From contig NZ_JAESWC010000014.1 of NCBI RefSeq assembly GCF_016765585.1, forward strand, positions 369,231-433,230: a DNA stretch of 64,000 nucleotides, in the 5' to 3' direction. The notes below the pieces were generated by a model. It was not told the origin of the DNA and ran no database searches. It saw nothing but the letters and a program-made list of their open reading frames with translations. Shown here piece by piece: positions 48,600-56,983 of this stretch (position 1 is its first letter; each line of letters opens with the position of its first letter). The translations under genes were made by a program, and so were the position numbers. The DNA is from Clostridium rhizosphaerae. Its GTDB lineage: Bacteria > Bacillota > Clostridia > Clostridiales > Clostridiaceae.

Positions 48600-50331
48600 T
48601 TTTATCCCCTTTCTGAGTAGGAATCATTATTTCAACCCTGCCCCCTAAGGCTTCCACATTTGAAATTTTTAAAAGATTATTTTTGCCATACAATAATGAT
48701 AACGTCCTTTTTATATTAGCAATTCCAATTCTGTAACCATCAAGTGTATTTGTATCATCAGAGTTGTTAACTTTATCTAAAACCTCTTGAGGGAACCCCT
48801 CACCACTATCTTCTATGACAATCTTCACAGCGTCTTCTCCATCTAAAGTATCTTTATTTATCTTAATAAAAATAGAAAGCGGCTCTTCTAGTGTCATTGC
48901 ATACTTAAATGAATTTTCTACAAAGGTATGAATAATAAATTGTGGTATTTGTTCTTGTTCCATAGATGACTCAACATCAAAAACATAGAAAATACTATTG
49001 GGGAACCTAATTTCCTGCATACAAAAGTAATTTTTAATATACTCTATTTCCTCATTTATCGGCACCATGTTAAGTCCACCTTTAAACATATACCTCAAAT
49101 GCTTCGATAGGGCATCTATAAACTTTCTAATATCCTCATTCTTATCCTTATATGTTAAACTATGTACAGTTGTTAATGCATTTAAGAAAAAATGAGGTCT
49201 TATTTGCATCTGAAGGTACTTCAGCTCTGCCTTCTGCAATTCAATCTTTTCTTCATAAGCACTTATTTTCAGAGTTTTAATCTCTTTCGCCATAGAATTG
49301 AAGGAATTATTCAAGGTTTGGAATTCAAATGAACTCCCCTTATCTTCAACCTGATAATCCAGATTTCCCTGTTCAAGCTGTCTTGTACCAACAACCAATG
49401 CTCTTACTGGTTTTATAATTTCCTTATTCAAATAATTAATAATATATGGCATCAAAAATATAGATATAATACCTAAAATGACAATAACCCATTGAATATA
49501 TCCAAGTCCAAGCAATACGCTTTTTTCTTTTACTATTGTAGAAAGCCTAGCATAACTTGAATCTAAATCTGTTGAAACCATTAGATACTTACCTGCTAAA
49601 TTATTTACTACTTGCTGGCCATTCTTTAAGGGAAATTTTATATCTGAAAGGCTCATATTCCCTGACCTAGCTAAGGAATTGCCCGCTTTATCAGTTAAAA
49701 CTATCTGTTCATCTGTACTAAGACCCTTTATGTTAGCTAAAGCCATCAATGTATCTGCCTTAACTAAAGAAATAATTGTAATTCCGGAAAAATCATATGC
49801 TTTAATAAAAAAGTTCTTTTTATCAATCTCAATGGTTGACCACAAATCATTAAGTTTATGGTTCTGACTTGCTAATCCGGCCCTTATAACATCAGTTGCT
49901 GAAATCTTCTCTTGTGATGAAAGTCTGCTGCTGTTGCTAAACAATAATATTCCATGCTCATGATTATATATAGCTAATGCATCCGTAGTTCTACTTATAT
50001 TTATTCTTTCAGATAAAATATCTGATAACCTCATTGTGGAAAAGTACCTTTCCGACTCATTACTGCTTCTTAAAGCCGTAATATCATCAATATTCATAGC
50101 AACTTCATTTAAATCATTTACCGCATTATTTAAAGAATTATCTATATCGCGGATGTGAATTCTCATTTCACTCATAGCAGAATTGATGGTATTAGTTCTT
50201 ACAACATACAATGAATAGAGGTTACTTGTAATTAACACCGCAAAAAGAATTATCATTACTACTGCAGTTCCTGCTGAAAGCTTAAATACCAAAGAATTTT
50301 TGTGTATTCTCCTTTTTATATTCATATTCAC
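48580..50331 (-). CDS. YesM-type sensor histidine kinase
   Basis: This 583-residue kinase has two spans (about 20-42 and 272-295) enclosing a 230-residue external sensing domain, then HAMP (about 300-350), then a His_kinase domain with LKYLQMQIRPHFFLNALTTVHSL (phosphorylated His380) and the ATP site VENSFKYAM ... VIEDSGEGFP ... GIGIANIKRTL. It senses extracellular sugar and pairs with the YesN-type regulator downstream, with which it overlaps. SD is weak (GGGTGAA). Confidence 0.92.
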   Translation of the reverse strand: MNMNIKRRIHKNSLVFKLSAGTAVVMIILFAVLITSNLYSLYVVRTNTINSAMSEMRIHIRDIDNSLNNAVNDLNEVAMNIDDITALRSSNESERYFSTMRLSDILSERINISRTTDALAIYNHEHGILLFSNSSRLSSQEKISATDVIRAGLASQNHKLNDLWSTIEIDKKNFFIKAYDFSGITIISLVKADTLMALANIKGLSTDEQIVLTDKAGNSLARSGNMSLSDIKFPLKNGQQVVNNLAGKYLMVSTDLDSSYARLSTIVKEKSVLLGLGYIQWVIVILGIISIFLMPYIINYLNKEIIKPVRALVVGTRQLEQGNLDYQVEDKGSSFEFQTLNNSFNSMAKEIKTLKISAYEEKIELQKAELKYLQMQIRPHFFLNALTTVHSLTYKDKNEDIRKFIDALSKHLRYMFKGGLNMVPINEEIEYIKNYFCMQEIRFPNSIFYVFDVESSMEQEQIPQFIIHTFVENSFKYAMTLEEPLSIFIKINKDTLDGEDAVKIVIEDSGEGFPQEVLDKVNNSDDTNTLDGYRIGIANIKRTLSLLYGKNNLLKISNVEALGGRVEIMIPTQKGDKNETDNS

Positions 50332-50362
50332 CCAACTTTTCTATCATAAAATTGTGTATATA

Positions 50363-50458
50363 GATAAACAACTTCAACTATTAACTTACAGACAATAAAA
50401 AAGCATTGAAGCTTTGCTGTTTTTATTGTCTGTAAGTTAAGTTTACGTATTGTTTATC
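50363..50458. repeat. 96-bp hairpin element, copy 2
   Basis: Starts GATAAACAACTTCAAC and ends GTTTACGTATTGTTTATC, i.e. copy 1 (2647-2742) in the reverse orientation. The centre differs: ACTTACAGACAATAAAAA pairs with TTTTTATTGTCTGTAAGT. Same length, same ends, new stem. Confidence 0.8.
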
Positions 50459-50657
50459 TATATCTTATATCAAATATTTTTTATATTATATAGCATGATT
50501 TTTTATATTTCAATCTATTATCATTTATTTCGCTAATACTAATAACCATATATCAATTATTTCCCAATTATTTTTCTTTTTTATATAGAAATATTATGCC
50601 AAAAAATAAAAAATACAAGCTTCACATTTCTGTAAACCCTATATTTTTAATAACTTC

Positions 50658-50695
50658 TGGTGCGACAGAGAGGATTCGACCCCCCGACCAACTGG
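50658..50695 (-). repeat. tRNA-Arg 3'-end remnant (att-like), copy 2
   Basis: TGGTGCGACAGAGAGG, TTCGA and CCGACCAACTGG match the intact tRNA-Arg 3' half over 38 bp with a single mismatch, same orientation. Beyond CTGG the sequences part. It is the expected boundary between the sugar island and the defence islet. Confidence 0.8.
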
Positions 50696-51015
50696 AACCT
50701 AGACATATAACTTCTTTTTCAATTAAGTTTATTAAATTTCTATAATTACATACTCCTATGTAAACTACGACTATCTGGGGAAAAACAACGATATTAAATA
50801 AAATCTTATTTGTTACCATAATTACATTCCCAATTACATATATTAATAAATTACCGATCCATATTATATAATTCAGAGCTTCACTCGTAACTTTTCATAT
50901 CAACGCAACACCCAAATATACTGTTTAAATCAATTCTATAATTATAAAAACAAACATATTCCTATGCACTAGTACGGGTATCTCACTCAATTCTAAAGTT
51001 GATCATATCAAACTC

Positions 51016-52209
51016 TTAATCAATAGCTACAAATGAAAACATCTCCTCTGCTTTAGAAACTGTTTTTGTACTTATACCTCTGATAGTTAATAAATCACTT
51101 GGATCTAATTTACCTTTCTGTACTCTAAGTTTAACTATTTCTTTTGCTGCATTTTTGCTAATATCTAAAAAGCTTTGTAACTCATCTAAAGATGCAACAT
51201 GAATATTCAATACATCATCTTTATTAATCATATCTTCATCCAGATATTCCAAGATATCTGCTACCATTAAATATGTATGAAATACTGTTTTAATAGCCTC
51301 TACTCTACTTAAGCTTGCATGTACACCTTTATTAGATAATTTATGAATTTTTTGGAGGTAAGCACCTAAAAAATCTACATGCGATTTCGCAAGCTCACGA
51401 TTCGATTCACTTTTTATAGCTTCATCCATAAACGCCCAAATCCTATTAATGTACTGTTGTTGACCAAGTTGTCTATCATTCTTCTGTACCTCTCTAGGAG
51501 GATATAAAAAATCAGCTAGATTTTCAATAAATCTTCTGCATGTAGTAAGAGATTGAGACCACTCCTCTGAATTATTGTTAGCTACACCTTTAAAAGCTAT
51601 CATAAGTTTTTCAGCCAATTCTGGATTTAAATCTAATAATTTATCATCAATTTGATTTTTTAATATATCAAAACTAGTTTGAAGATCATCACTAAATGCT
51701 AAACTATTGTATAATAAGGTAGCCCTGTTATGAGCAGCTTTTCTAACATAATTAAGATGATTATTCAGGTTAGACTTGTAATAAGTTCCATCATTGCCTG
51801 TCTTCCTACGTACTAAGTCTGCATATTTTTCTTCTACAAACCCTATATTTATATATCCACCACCTGATTTAGCTGCTTTTGCATTTAGCTCATCTAATGA
51901 ATAATGTTCAGCCTTAATTAAGCCAAGTTCAATAAGATTATCTTCAGCCTCTTTACAAGACTTCTCAGTAGCTTCACTCTTTTTCTTATTTATTGCAATT
52001 AAAGTATCTAAATATTTTTCTAATACTTCAGTATATTTTGAGTTACCTAACTGTATTTCGCACCATATAACAACTTTTTCATTACTAAGTATTTGAGCAG
52101 CACGGGATAATTTTTGAACACCTGATAATACACTTCCTTTAGAAGACTCTAGCTCTTCAATTGATTTTTTTAATATCTCAATTGCTTCTGTTGTAATTTT
52201 TGAGTTCAT
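51016..52209 (-). CDS. AbiTii-like protein with HhH C-terminus
   Basis: This 397-residue protein has an N-terminal helical region resembling the AbiTii domain of abortive-infection proteins (about 1-65: KGSVLSGVQKLSRAAQILSNEKVVIWCEIQLGNSKY). The middle (about 215-325: RRFIENLADFLYPP ... DFLGAYLQKIHKLSNKGVHA) resembles AbiTii/DUF C-terminal-type regions. The C-terminus is a helix-hairpin-helix segment (about 340-395: LDISKNAAKEIVKLRVQKGKLDPSDLLTIRGISTKTVSKAEE), as in ComEA-type DNA-binding proteins. No nuclease motif is visible. Its place next to a type III toxin-antitoxin locus supports a defence role, which is an inference. Confidence 0.55.
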   Translation of the reverse strand: MNSKITTEAIEILKKSIEELESSKGSVLSGVQKLSRAAQILSNEKVVIWCEIQLGNSKYTEVLEKYLDTLIAINKKKSEATEKSCKEAEDNLIELGLIKAEHYSLDELNAKAAKSGGGYINIGFVEEKYADLVRRKTGNDGTYYKSNLNNHLNYVRKAAHNRATLLYNSLAFSDDLQTSFDILKNQIDDKLLDLNPELAEKLMIAFKGVANNNSEEWSQSLTTCRRFIENLADFLYPPREVQKNDRQLGQQQYINRIWAFMDEAIKSESNRELAKSHVDFLGAYLQKIHKLSNKGVHASLSRVEAIKTVFHTYLMVADILEYLDEDMINKDDVLNIHVASLDELQSFLDISKNAAKEIVKLRVQKGKLDPSDLLTIRGISTKTVSKAEEMFSFVAID

Positions 52210-52607
52210 TTAACCTCCTCCTAAAAATGTTTTATATAATAATAGTTAATATATAATTATTCAAAGACTCTTTATTATTTTAGAACATGTCCATTTATTT
52301 AATTATAGCATTTTTGAATATTAAATAACTAATAATCTTCAATCCATATTGGTGTTAGTATGCTAGTGGAAACGAAAACACGAGTGCTCTAAAATATACA
52401 AAAAAGAAAACAGCACGAAGTATTTCATAAAATGCTGAAATATTTCGTGCTTCCTTTAAAACTTAATTCAATGTTTACTGAAAAAACTTAGCTTTTTCAG
52501 TGGCCTCTAAAATTAGAGAGCTTTTTAATTATTTTACTTTTATTAAATTAACACATCATTTGAACATAAAATTTTTTTTCATTAACAAGCGAAGTTTATC
52601 ATTTTTA
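52210..52607. other. Intergenic region with hairpins
   Basis: No gene seen. It contains three hairpins on the minus strand: CTCTAATTTTAGAG, CTGAAAAAGCTAAGTTTTTTCAG type, and a terminator at 52413-52450. Confidence 0.6.
52401..52450 (-). terminator. Terminator downstream of the toxin gene
   Basis: Minus strand GCACGAAATATTTCA and TGAAATACTTCGTGC pair with a seven-base loop, followed by TGTTTTCTTTTTT. Confidence 0.75.
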
Positions 52608-53162
52608 TCATACTTCTATCTTGTCCAAAACTTTTTCTTTCTTCTCATTTCGTTTCTTTCTACCTTCAATAACACCTAATTCCTTATGAAAATTATGTAG
52701 TGTAGAGAAACAATACTTTGGTTCTCTTCTTTCACGTTTTTTTATTGCAGCAGTTACATAACCTTTAACATAAGCAATAACTTGATTACATATTGTCGAA
52801 TAGTTCTCACGTATTATTCTTTGTTGACTACTTGATACTCCGTCATTTTCCAAAGGCATTACATATTTGCTATCATTGACTACTAAAATTTTCCTATAAT
52901 CTAGGCCTGCATTGGGTCTTGTGCTTGAGGGTACAGAATAACCTATGATACCAAATGATCTCTCCCCTTCATTTTCAGTTCTTAAGGGTACTAGAAGAGT
53001 ATTATTTTCATAAATAACACTTAAAAACAAATACATTCTTTTGTTCTGTTCTACTGGATCATTAGGATCTAACATTTCTATAAAATGTGAGTTATCTTTA
53101 AAATATTGCTTGTCCAATCTAACATAGATAATAGTACAGCTTTCCTTACTTACTGCATCCAT
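52608..53162 (-). CDS. ToxN/AbiQ-type toxin of a type III TA system
   Basis: This 184-residue protein resembles endoribonuclease toxins of the ToxN/AbiQ/CptN/TenpN superfamily: an N-terminal YVRLDKQYFKDNSHF, LFLSVIYENNTLLVPLRTEN (as in FIGIVLEIQGHKYLAPLTSP of ToxN), a central DYRKILVVNDSKYVMPLE, QQRIIRENYSTICNQVIAYVKGYV (as in the C-terminal helices) and a basic CFSTLHNFHKELG end. The context decides it: two tandem 48-nt repeats and a terminator lie just upstream behind a promoter. The toxin is expected to cut mRNA and to be held by the repeat RNA. Subfamily (cptIN or tenpIN are likely) is not settled from sequence alone. Confidence 0.7.
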   Translation of the reverse strand: MDAVSKESCTIIYVRLDKQYFKDNSHFIEMLDPNDPVEQNKRMYLFLSVIYENNTLLVPLRTENEGERSFGIIGYSVPSSTRPNAGLDYRKILVVNDSKYVMPLENDGVSSSQQRIIRENYSTICNQVIAYVKGYVTAAIKKRERREPKYCFSTLHNFHKELGVIEGRKKRNEKKEKVLDKIEV

Positions 53163-53185
53163 TCACCATCACCCCGATAAAATAA

Positions 53186-53215
53186 AAGGAACATCGTAAC
53201 GATGTTCCTTACAAA
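53186..53215 (-). terminator. Terminator between antitoxin RNA and toxin
   Basis: AAGGAACATCGTTACGATG-TTCCTT is a perfect 12-bp stem followed by TTATTTTAT on the minus strand; it lets a fraction of transcripts through to the toxin, as in known type III loci. Confidence 0.8.
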
Positions 53216-53327
53216 TTCACTTTTTTCGGTTTTTTATTAGCCAGGTACTTCCGACAAACACCTCAAACTTTTTTCGGTTTTTTGTTAGCCAGGCACTTCC
53301 GACAAACGCCTCAAACATTACTTTTGC
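53186..53327 (-). ncRNA. Type III antitoxin RNA (two 48-nt repeats)
   Basis: The transcript would run from about 53327 to the terminator. It contains two complete 48-nt repeats: 53269-53316 and 53221-53268, in minus-strand order. They differ at three positions (all purine/purine or pyrimidine/pyrimidine). Each unit opens GTTTGAGG and ends AACCGAAAAAA. The number of repeats (two) and repeat size fit the short-repeat end of type III antitoxins, which number from about two to more than five. Confidence 0.75.
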
Positions 53328-53333
53328 ACTTAT

Positions 53334-53362
53334 ATTATATAATATTACCTGTTAAAAAGCAA
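53334..53362 (-). promoter_or_regulatory. Promoter of the antitoxin-toxin operon
   Basis: On the minus strand TTGCTT (53357-53362) and TATAAT (53334-53339) are separated by 17 bases. The predicted start is about 53327, ten bases before the first repeat. Confidence 0.8.
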
Positions 53363-53461
53363 CTTATACACAAAATTTTAAAAAATATTTTTATTTAAAT
53401 CTAATTTCCATTGAAATAAAAAAGCACCAAGAATTGAATTAGTTCAACCCTTGATGCTTTC

Positions 53462-53538
53462 TGGTGCGACAGAGAGGATTCGAACCCCCGACCAACTGGT
53501 TCGTAGCCAGCTACTCTATCCAACTGAGCTACTATCGC
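53462..53538 (-). tRNA. tRNA-Arg (anticodon ACG)
   Basis: A complete cloverleaf with encoded CCA: acceptor GCGATAG / CTGTCGC, D arm AGCTCAGTTGGATAGAGT, anticodon ACG in CTGGCTACGAACCAG, T arm GGGGGTTCGAATCCTCT. The 3' half is repeated as att-like remnants at 36.4 and 50.7 kb, so the gene looks like an integration target. A terminator-like hairpin (AGCATCAAGG) follows. Confidence 0.95.
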
Positions 53539-53584
53539 ATATTAAATTTAATTAAAAACACCTAAACTAAGTTAGGTGCCTTTG

Positions 53585-53675
53585 TGGCGGAGACGATGGG
53601 ATTCGAACCCATGCTAGAGTTACCCCTACTAACGGTTTAGCAAACCGTCCTCTTGAGCCACTTGAGTACATCTCC
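53585..53675 (-). tRNA. tRNA-Ser (anticodon GCT)
   Basis: 91 bases with a long variable arm, acceptor GGAGATG / CGTCTCC and GCCA end; anticodon GCT in ACGGTTTGCTAAACCGT. Confidence 0.95.
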
Positions 53676-53688
53676 AAAAATATTAAAA

Positions 53689-53779
53689 TGGCGGAAAGAT
53701 AGGGATTCGAACCCTAGGTACGGTCACCCGTACGCCGGTTTTCAAGACCGGTGCCTTAAACCAACTCGACCATCTTTCC
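53689..53779 (-). tRNA. tRNA-Ser (anticodon TGA)
   Basis: 91 bases with a long variable arm, acceptor GGAAAGATG-type and GCCA end; anticodon TGA in CCGGTCTTGAAAACCGG. Confidence 0.95.
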
Positions 53780-53891
53780 ACGTCTAATGACAAGGTTTAT
53801 TATAACAAAGACTTTTTAACGTGTCAACATTTTTTATTAAAAATTTTTATAGCAAAAATTGTAATGAACAATTAAAAATGAAGAATTAAAT

Positions 53892-54007
53892 GGACTGTCT
53901 CAAAACAACTAAACTTAGCGTGTTATTTGAAACATTAGGAACATTACAGCGAAAGTTCTATAGGTTTCAAATAACACGCGGTAGTTTTATGCTGTTTTGA
54001 GACATCC
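53892..54007. mobile_element. 116-bp palindromic MITE-like element
   Basis: Ends GGACTGTCTCAAAACA and TGTTTTGAGACATCC are inverted repeats, and GCGTGTTATTTGAAAC pairs with GTTTCAAATAACACGC inside. The TGTCTCAAAA end resembles those of IS1182/ISL3-type elements. It lies between tRNA-Ser and serS and may serve as a terminator. Confidence 0.7.
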
Positions 54008-54027
54008 CCTTCATTCTTAATTATTAA

Positions 54028-55305
54028 CTACCTAATAACTTCTGCTCCGCCCATATAAGGTCTTAAAGCTTCAGGAACAATAACGCTGCCGTCTTCTTGT
54101 TGGAAGTTTTCTAGTATTGCAGCTACTGTTCTTCCTATAGCAACTCCTGATCCATTTAGTGTATGAATGTATTGAGGTTTATCTTTAGGAGTTTCCTTGT
54201 ATCTGATGTTTGCACGTCTTGCCTGGAAGTCTTCGAAGTTGCTGCAGCTTGATATTTCAACATATCTTCCATAGCTTGGCATCCAAACTTCAATATCATA
54301 AGTTGTTGCTGATGAGAAGCCTAAATCTCCCATGCAAAGTCTAACTACTCTATAAGGAAGACCTAACCCCTGAAGCACTCTTTCAGCATCATTAGTAAGT
54401 TTTTCAAGCTCATTATAGGATTCTTCTGGTTTTGTAAATTTAACAAGCTCAACTTTATTAAATTGATGCTGTCTTATAAGACCTCTTGTGTCTCTTCCTG
54501 CTGAACCAGCTTCTGATCTGAAGCAGGCACTATAAGCTACATGTTTTATAGGCAGCTCTTCACCGCTTAATATTTCATCACTATATAGATTAGTTACTGG
54601 AACCTCTGCTGTAGGTATTAAGAAATAATCAGTTCCTGTAATCTTAAAAGCATCTTCTTCAAATTTAGGAAGCTGTCCTGTACCTGTCATACTCTTTCTA
54701 TTAACCATAAGTGGAGGCAGTATTTCTGTATAGCCAGCTACATCTATATGAGTATTTAAATAGTAATTTATTATAGCTCTTTCAAGCCTTGCTCCTAAAC
54801 CTTTATATACAGTAAATCTTGAACCAGTTATTTTTCCTGCTCTATCAAAATCCAGAATATCTAATTTTGTACCTAAATCCCAATGTGCCTTTGGTTCAAA
54901 ATTAAAACTTGAAGGCTCTCCCCATTTTCGAACTTCTATATTATCCGCATCGGACTTTCCCTCTGGAACATTTGGATTTGGAGTATTTGGTATTCTAAGC
55001 AGTATGTTCTGTATTTTTTCATCAATCTCAGCTAAGTTAGAGTCTAACTCTTTAACTTCATCCCCAACTTTTTTCATTTCAGCCATAACTTCAGTTACAT
55101 CCTGACCTGCTTTTTTAAGTTTTGGAATTTCAGCTGAAACTTGATTTCTTTTGCTTTTTAAAGTTTCAACCTGTACTAAAAGTTCTCTTCTTTTTTCATC
55201 CAGCTGAAGTATTTCATCTATGTATGCAACATAAACCTCTCCTCTGCTGCTTATTAACTTCTTTACTTCATCCGGATTGTTTCTTATTCTTCTTATGTCT
55301 AGCAT
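54028..55305 (-). CDS. serS: Seryl-tRNA synthetase
   Basis: This 425-residue synthetase has the N-terminal antiparallel coiled-coil (about 30-105, [33 protein letters not shown]), and class II motifs: motif 1 near [14 protein letters not shown], motif 2 ([32 protein letters not shown]) and motif 3 ([20 protein letters not shown]). It charges tRNA-Ser. Two tRNA-Ser genes lie just downstream. No T-box is seen; the gene is behind an FAD oxidoreductase and a DUF1667 gene and appears co-transcribed. Confidence 0.98.
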   Translation of the reverse strand: MLDIRRIRNNPDEVKKLISSRGEVYVAYIDEILQLDEKRRELLVQVETLKSKRNQVSAEIPKLKKAGQDVTEVMAEMKKVGDEVKELDSNLAEIDEKIQNILLRIPNTPNPNVPEGKSDADNIEVRKWGEPSSFNFEPKAHWDLGTKLDILDFDRAGKITGSRFTVYKGLGARLERAIINYYLNTHIDVAGYTEILPPLMVNRKSMTGTGQLPKFEEDAFKITGTDYFLIPTAEVPVTNLYSDEILSGEELPIKHVAYSACFRSEAGSAGRDTRGLIRQHQFNKVELVKFTKPEESYNELEKLTNDAERVLQGLGLPYRVVRLCMGDLGFSSATTYDIEVWMPSYGRYVEISSCSNFEDFQARRANIRYKETPKDKPQYIHTLNGSGVAIGRTVAAILENFQQEDGSVIVPEALRPYMGGAEVIR

Positions 55306-55330
55306 TTATTTCTCTCCTGCCTTTATTAAT

Positions 55331-55570
55331 TTATTCCTTAGTTATATTTTTTGTACAGATTATATCTACTCCTGTATTCAAAATATTTTTGCAGACTACA
55401 TCTCCTATATTTATAGGTGCACCAACATAAATTCGACTCAAGGCTTTGGAACATTCTATCCAAAGCTTTTTATCAATAGGCTTACTGCTTTTAACTGGCA
55501 CAACACTATATTTTGAACCTTTAATTCTAACTAAGGTAGTTAAAATATCACTTTTTATCTGCTCACTCAT
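55331..55570 (-). CDS. DUF1667 protein
   Basis: This 79-residue protein matches DUF1667: SDILTTLVRIKGSKYSVVPVKSSKPIDKKLWIECSKALSRIYVGAPINIGDVVCKNILNTGVDIICTKN. In clostridia it accompanies the GlpA-type flavoprotein, as here with a three-base gap upstream. The two cysteines (ECSKAL; VCKN) may bind iron-sulfur. No SD of note. Predicted subunit or assembly factor of the oxidoreductase. Confidence 0.8.
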   Translation of the reverse strand: MSEQIKSDILTTLVRIKGSKYSVVPVKSSKPIDKKLWIECSKALSRIYVGAPINIGDVVCKNILNTGVDIICTKNITKE

Positions 55571-55573
55571 AAA

Positions 55574-56968
55574 TTACACTCCATCGAATTCCTTAATTCT
55601 ATTTAATATAATTCTAGAATTTTTAGAGTCCTTAACTATATCTGTTATTTTTTTATTTGTTTCTCTTGCTAGTATTGAAACTATCTTATTCAAGCAATAA
55701 GAGCCTTGGCAGCTTCCAAGAGTTGCTCCTGTTCTTCTCTTTATTCCTTCAACTGTACGAGCTCCTAGAGGCCTTCTTATAGCTTCTATAATCTCTCCTT
55801 CAGTAATAAGCTGACAAAGACAAACTACTTTTCCATATCTCTTATCCAGCTGAATTAATTGATTTCTTTCTTCATTGGATAAATCTCTAAACCTATAAAA
55901 TTCTCTTCTTTTATCATTAAAATCCTTTTTTAAAGTACATTTTATATTGCTTACTATAGTTTCACAAACTATTTTTGCAATAGCCGGAGTCATAGTAACC
56001 TCTCCGTAATGCTTTGCAGATATTTTTATATATCCTTTATCTACAGAACTGTCATCAATAAGTACGTCATTCTTATAAGATAAGGCTTGATAGTAATTTG
56101 TTATATTATCGTCAACAATCCCATTAACAAGGTTTGAAACTTTGTTAACTGCTTCATTATACTTAAGATTATCCTTTGTATTTAAAGCCGCTATAGTGTT
56201 TCCTTGAACAGAAGGTACAGTATAAACTCTTTCGCCTTGTTCATTAATAGTAAACAGTATACTTGAATAAATCTCCTTAAAGGTGCTGTCAAGCATAAAA
56301 TATTTCTGATAAAACACATTGCTTTGTATAGTTTTATCACTGTTATCTATACTATAGCTTTTTCCTGGAGTTGTATTTATAACCATCTTGCAGGTAAATT
56401 TATTTTTGTTAGTTTCAACTCTAAATCCTCTTGATATTTTAACAATATCAATTACCTCTTCATTAAGTTTAAAATTAACTCCATTATCAAAAGCAATTTC
56501 TGCATAAGCTATAGCCAAGTCATAAGGACAAAGCACCCCAAGGTTTTTGGAGTGTATTGCCTTTACAGCTTTACCATTGAAATTAGGCTCCATTTCATAT
56601 ATTTCTTTACTATCTATAAGACTTATATCTAGGACTCCTCTTTTTAGGGCTCTTTCGTACATTTCAATCAATGCTTTTTCTTCATTTTCATTTCCTGCTA
56701 TTATAAGTCCGCCTGTTCTTTTAAATGGTACATTAAACTTATTAGACAGGTCATCAAACATTTCATTTCCCATACGCTCAAGCTTAGCTACAAGTGTATC
56801 CCTGCTTTCTATTCCGTCGTACACAATAGCTGAGTTTATAAGAGCAACATCATCTGCTATATCATAGTCCTTTTCTATAAGTGCAATATTAAGGCTGTAC
56901 TTCGAAAGTTCATATGCAGCTGCACAGCCTATTATTCCACCTCCTAAAATAAGAACATCATAATCCAT
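55574..56968 (-). CDS. FAD-dependent oxidoreductase (GlpA-like) with BFD-like Fe-S domain
   Basis: This 464-residue protein has the dinucleotide-binding LILGGGIIGCAAAYELS at the N-terminus and a D-amino-acid-oxidase-type fold resembling anaerobic glycerol-3-phosphate dehydrogenase. Its C-terminus is a BFD-like [2Fe-2S] domain (VVCLCQLITEGEIIEAIRRP ... LGSCQGSYCLNKIVSIL) with CxC and CxxxxC cysteine pairs. It likely oxidises glycerol 3-phosphate or a similar hydroxy acid, with DUF1667 and serS downstream. Confidence 0.85.
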   Translation of the reverse strand: MDYDVLILGGGIIGCAAAYELSKYSLNIALIEKDYDIADDVALINSAIVYDGIESRDTLVAKLERMGNEMFDDLSNKFNVPFKRTGGLIIAGNENEEKALIEMYERALKRGVLDISLIDSKEIYEMEPNFNGKAVKAIHSKNLGVLCPYDLAIAYAEIAFDNGVNFKLNEEVIDIVKISRGFRVETNKNKFTCKMVINTTPGKSYSIDNSDKTIQSNVFYQKYFMLDSTFKEIYSSILFTINEQGERVYTVPSVQGNTIAALNTKDNLKYNEAVNKVSNLVNGIVDDNITNYYQALSYKNDVLIDDSSVDKGYIKISAKHYGEVTMTPAIAKIVCETIVSNIKCTLKKDFNDKRREFYRFRDLSNEERNQLIQLDKRYGKVVCLCQLITEGEIIEAIRRPLGARTVEGIKRRTGATLGSCQGSYCLNKIVSILARETNKKITDIVKDSKNSRIILNRIKEFDGV

Positions 56969-56983
56969 ATGGTTATGCCTCCA

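Larger units (their letters stand above)
50332..51015. other. Gene-free region with att-like and hairpin sequence
   Basis: 684 bases without a convincing gene. It holds the 96-bp hairpin element copy 2 and a tRNA-Arg 3' remnant. The 65-codon minus frame crossing the remnant is not a credible gene. Confidence 0.7.

Noticed and set aside
50622..50819. 65-codon minus-strand frame in the gap after YesM
   Set aside because: It runs straight through the tRNA-Arg remnant, has no Shine-Dalgarno site and no family resemblance.
53780..55305. T-box upstream of serS
   Set aside because: The upstream gap is only 25 bp after the DUF1667 gene, so there is no room; none of the T-box signature is seen.
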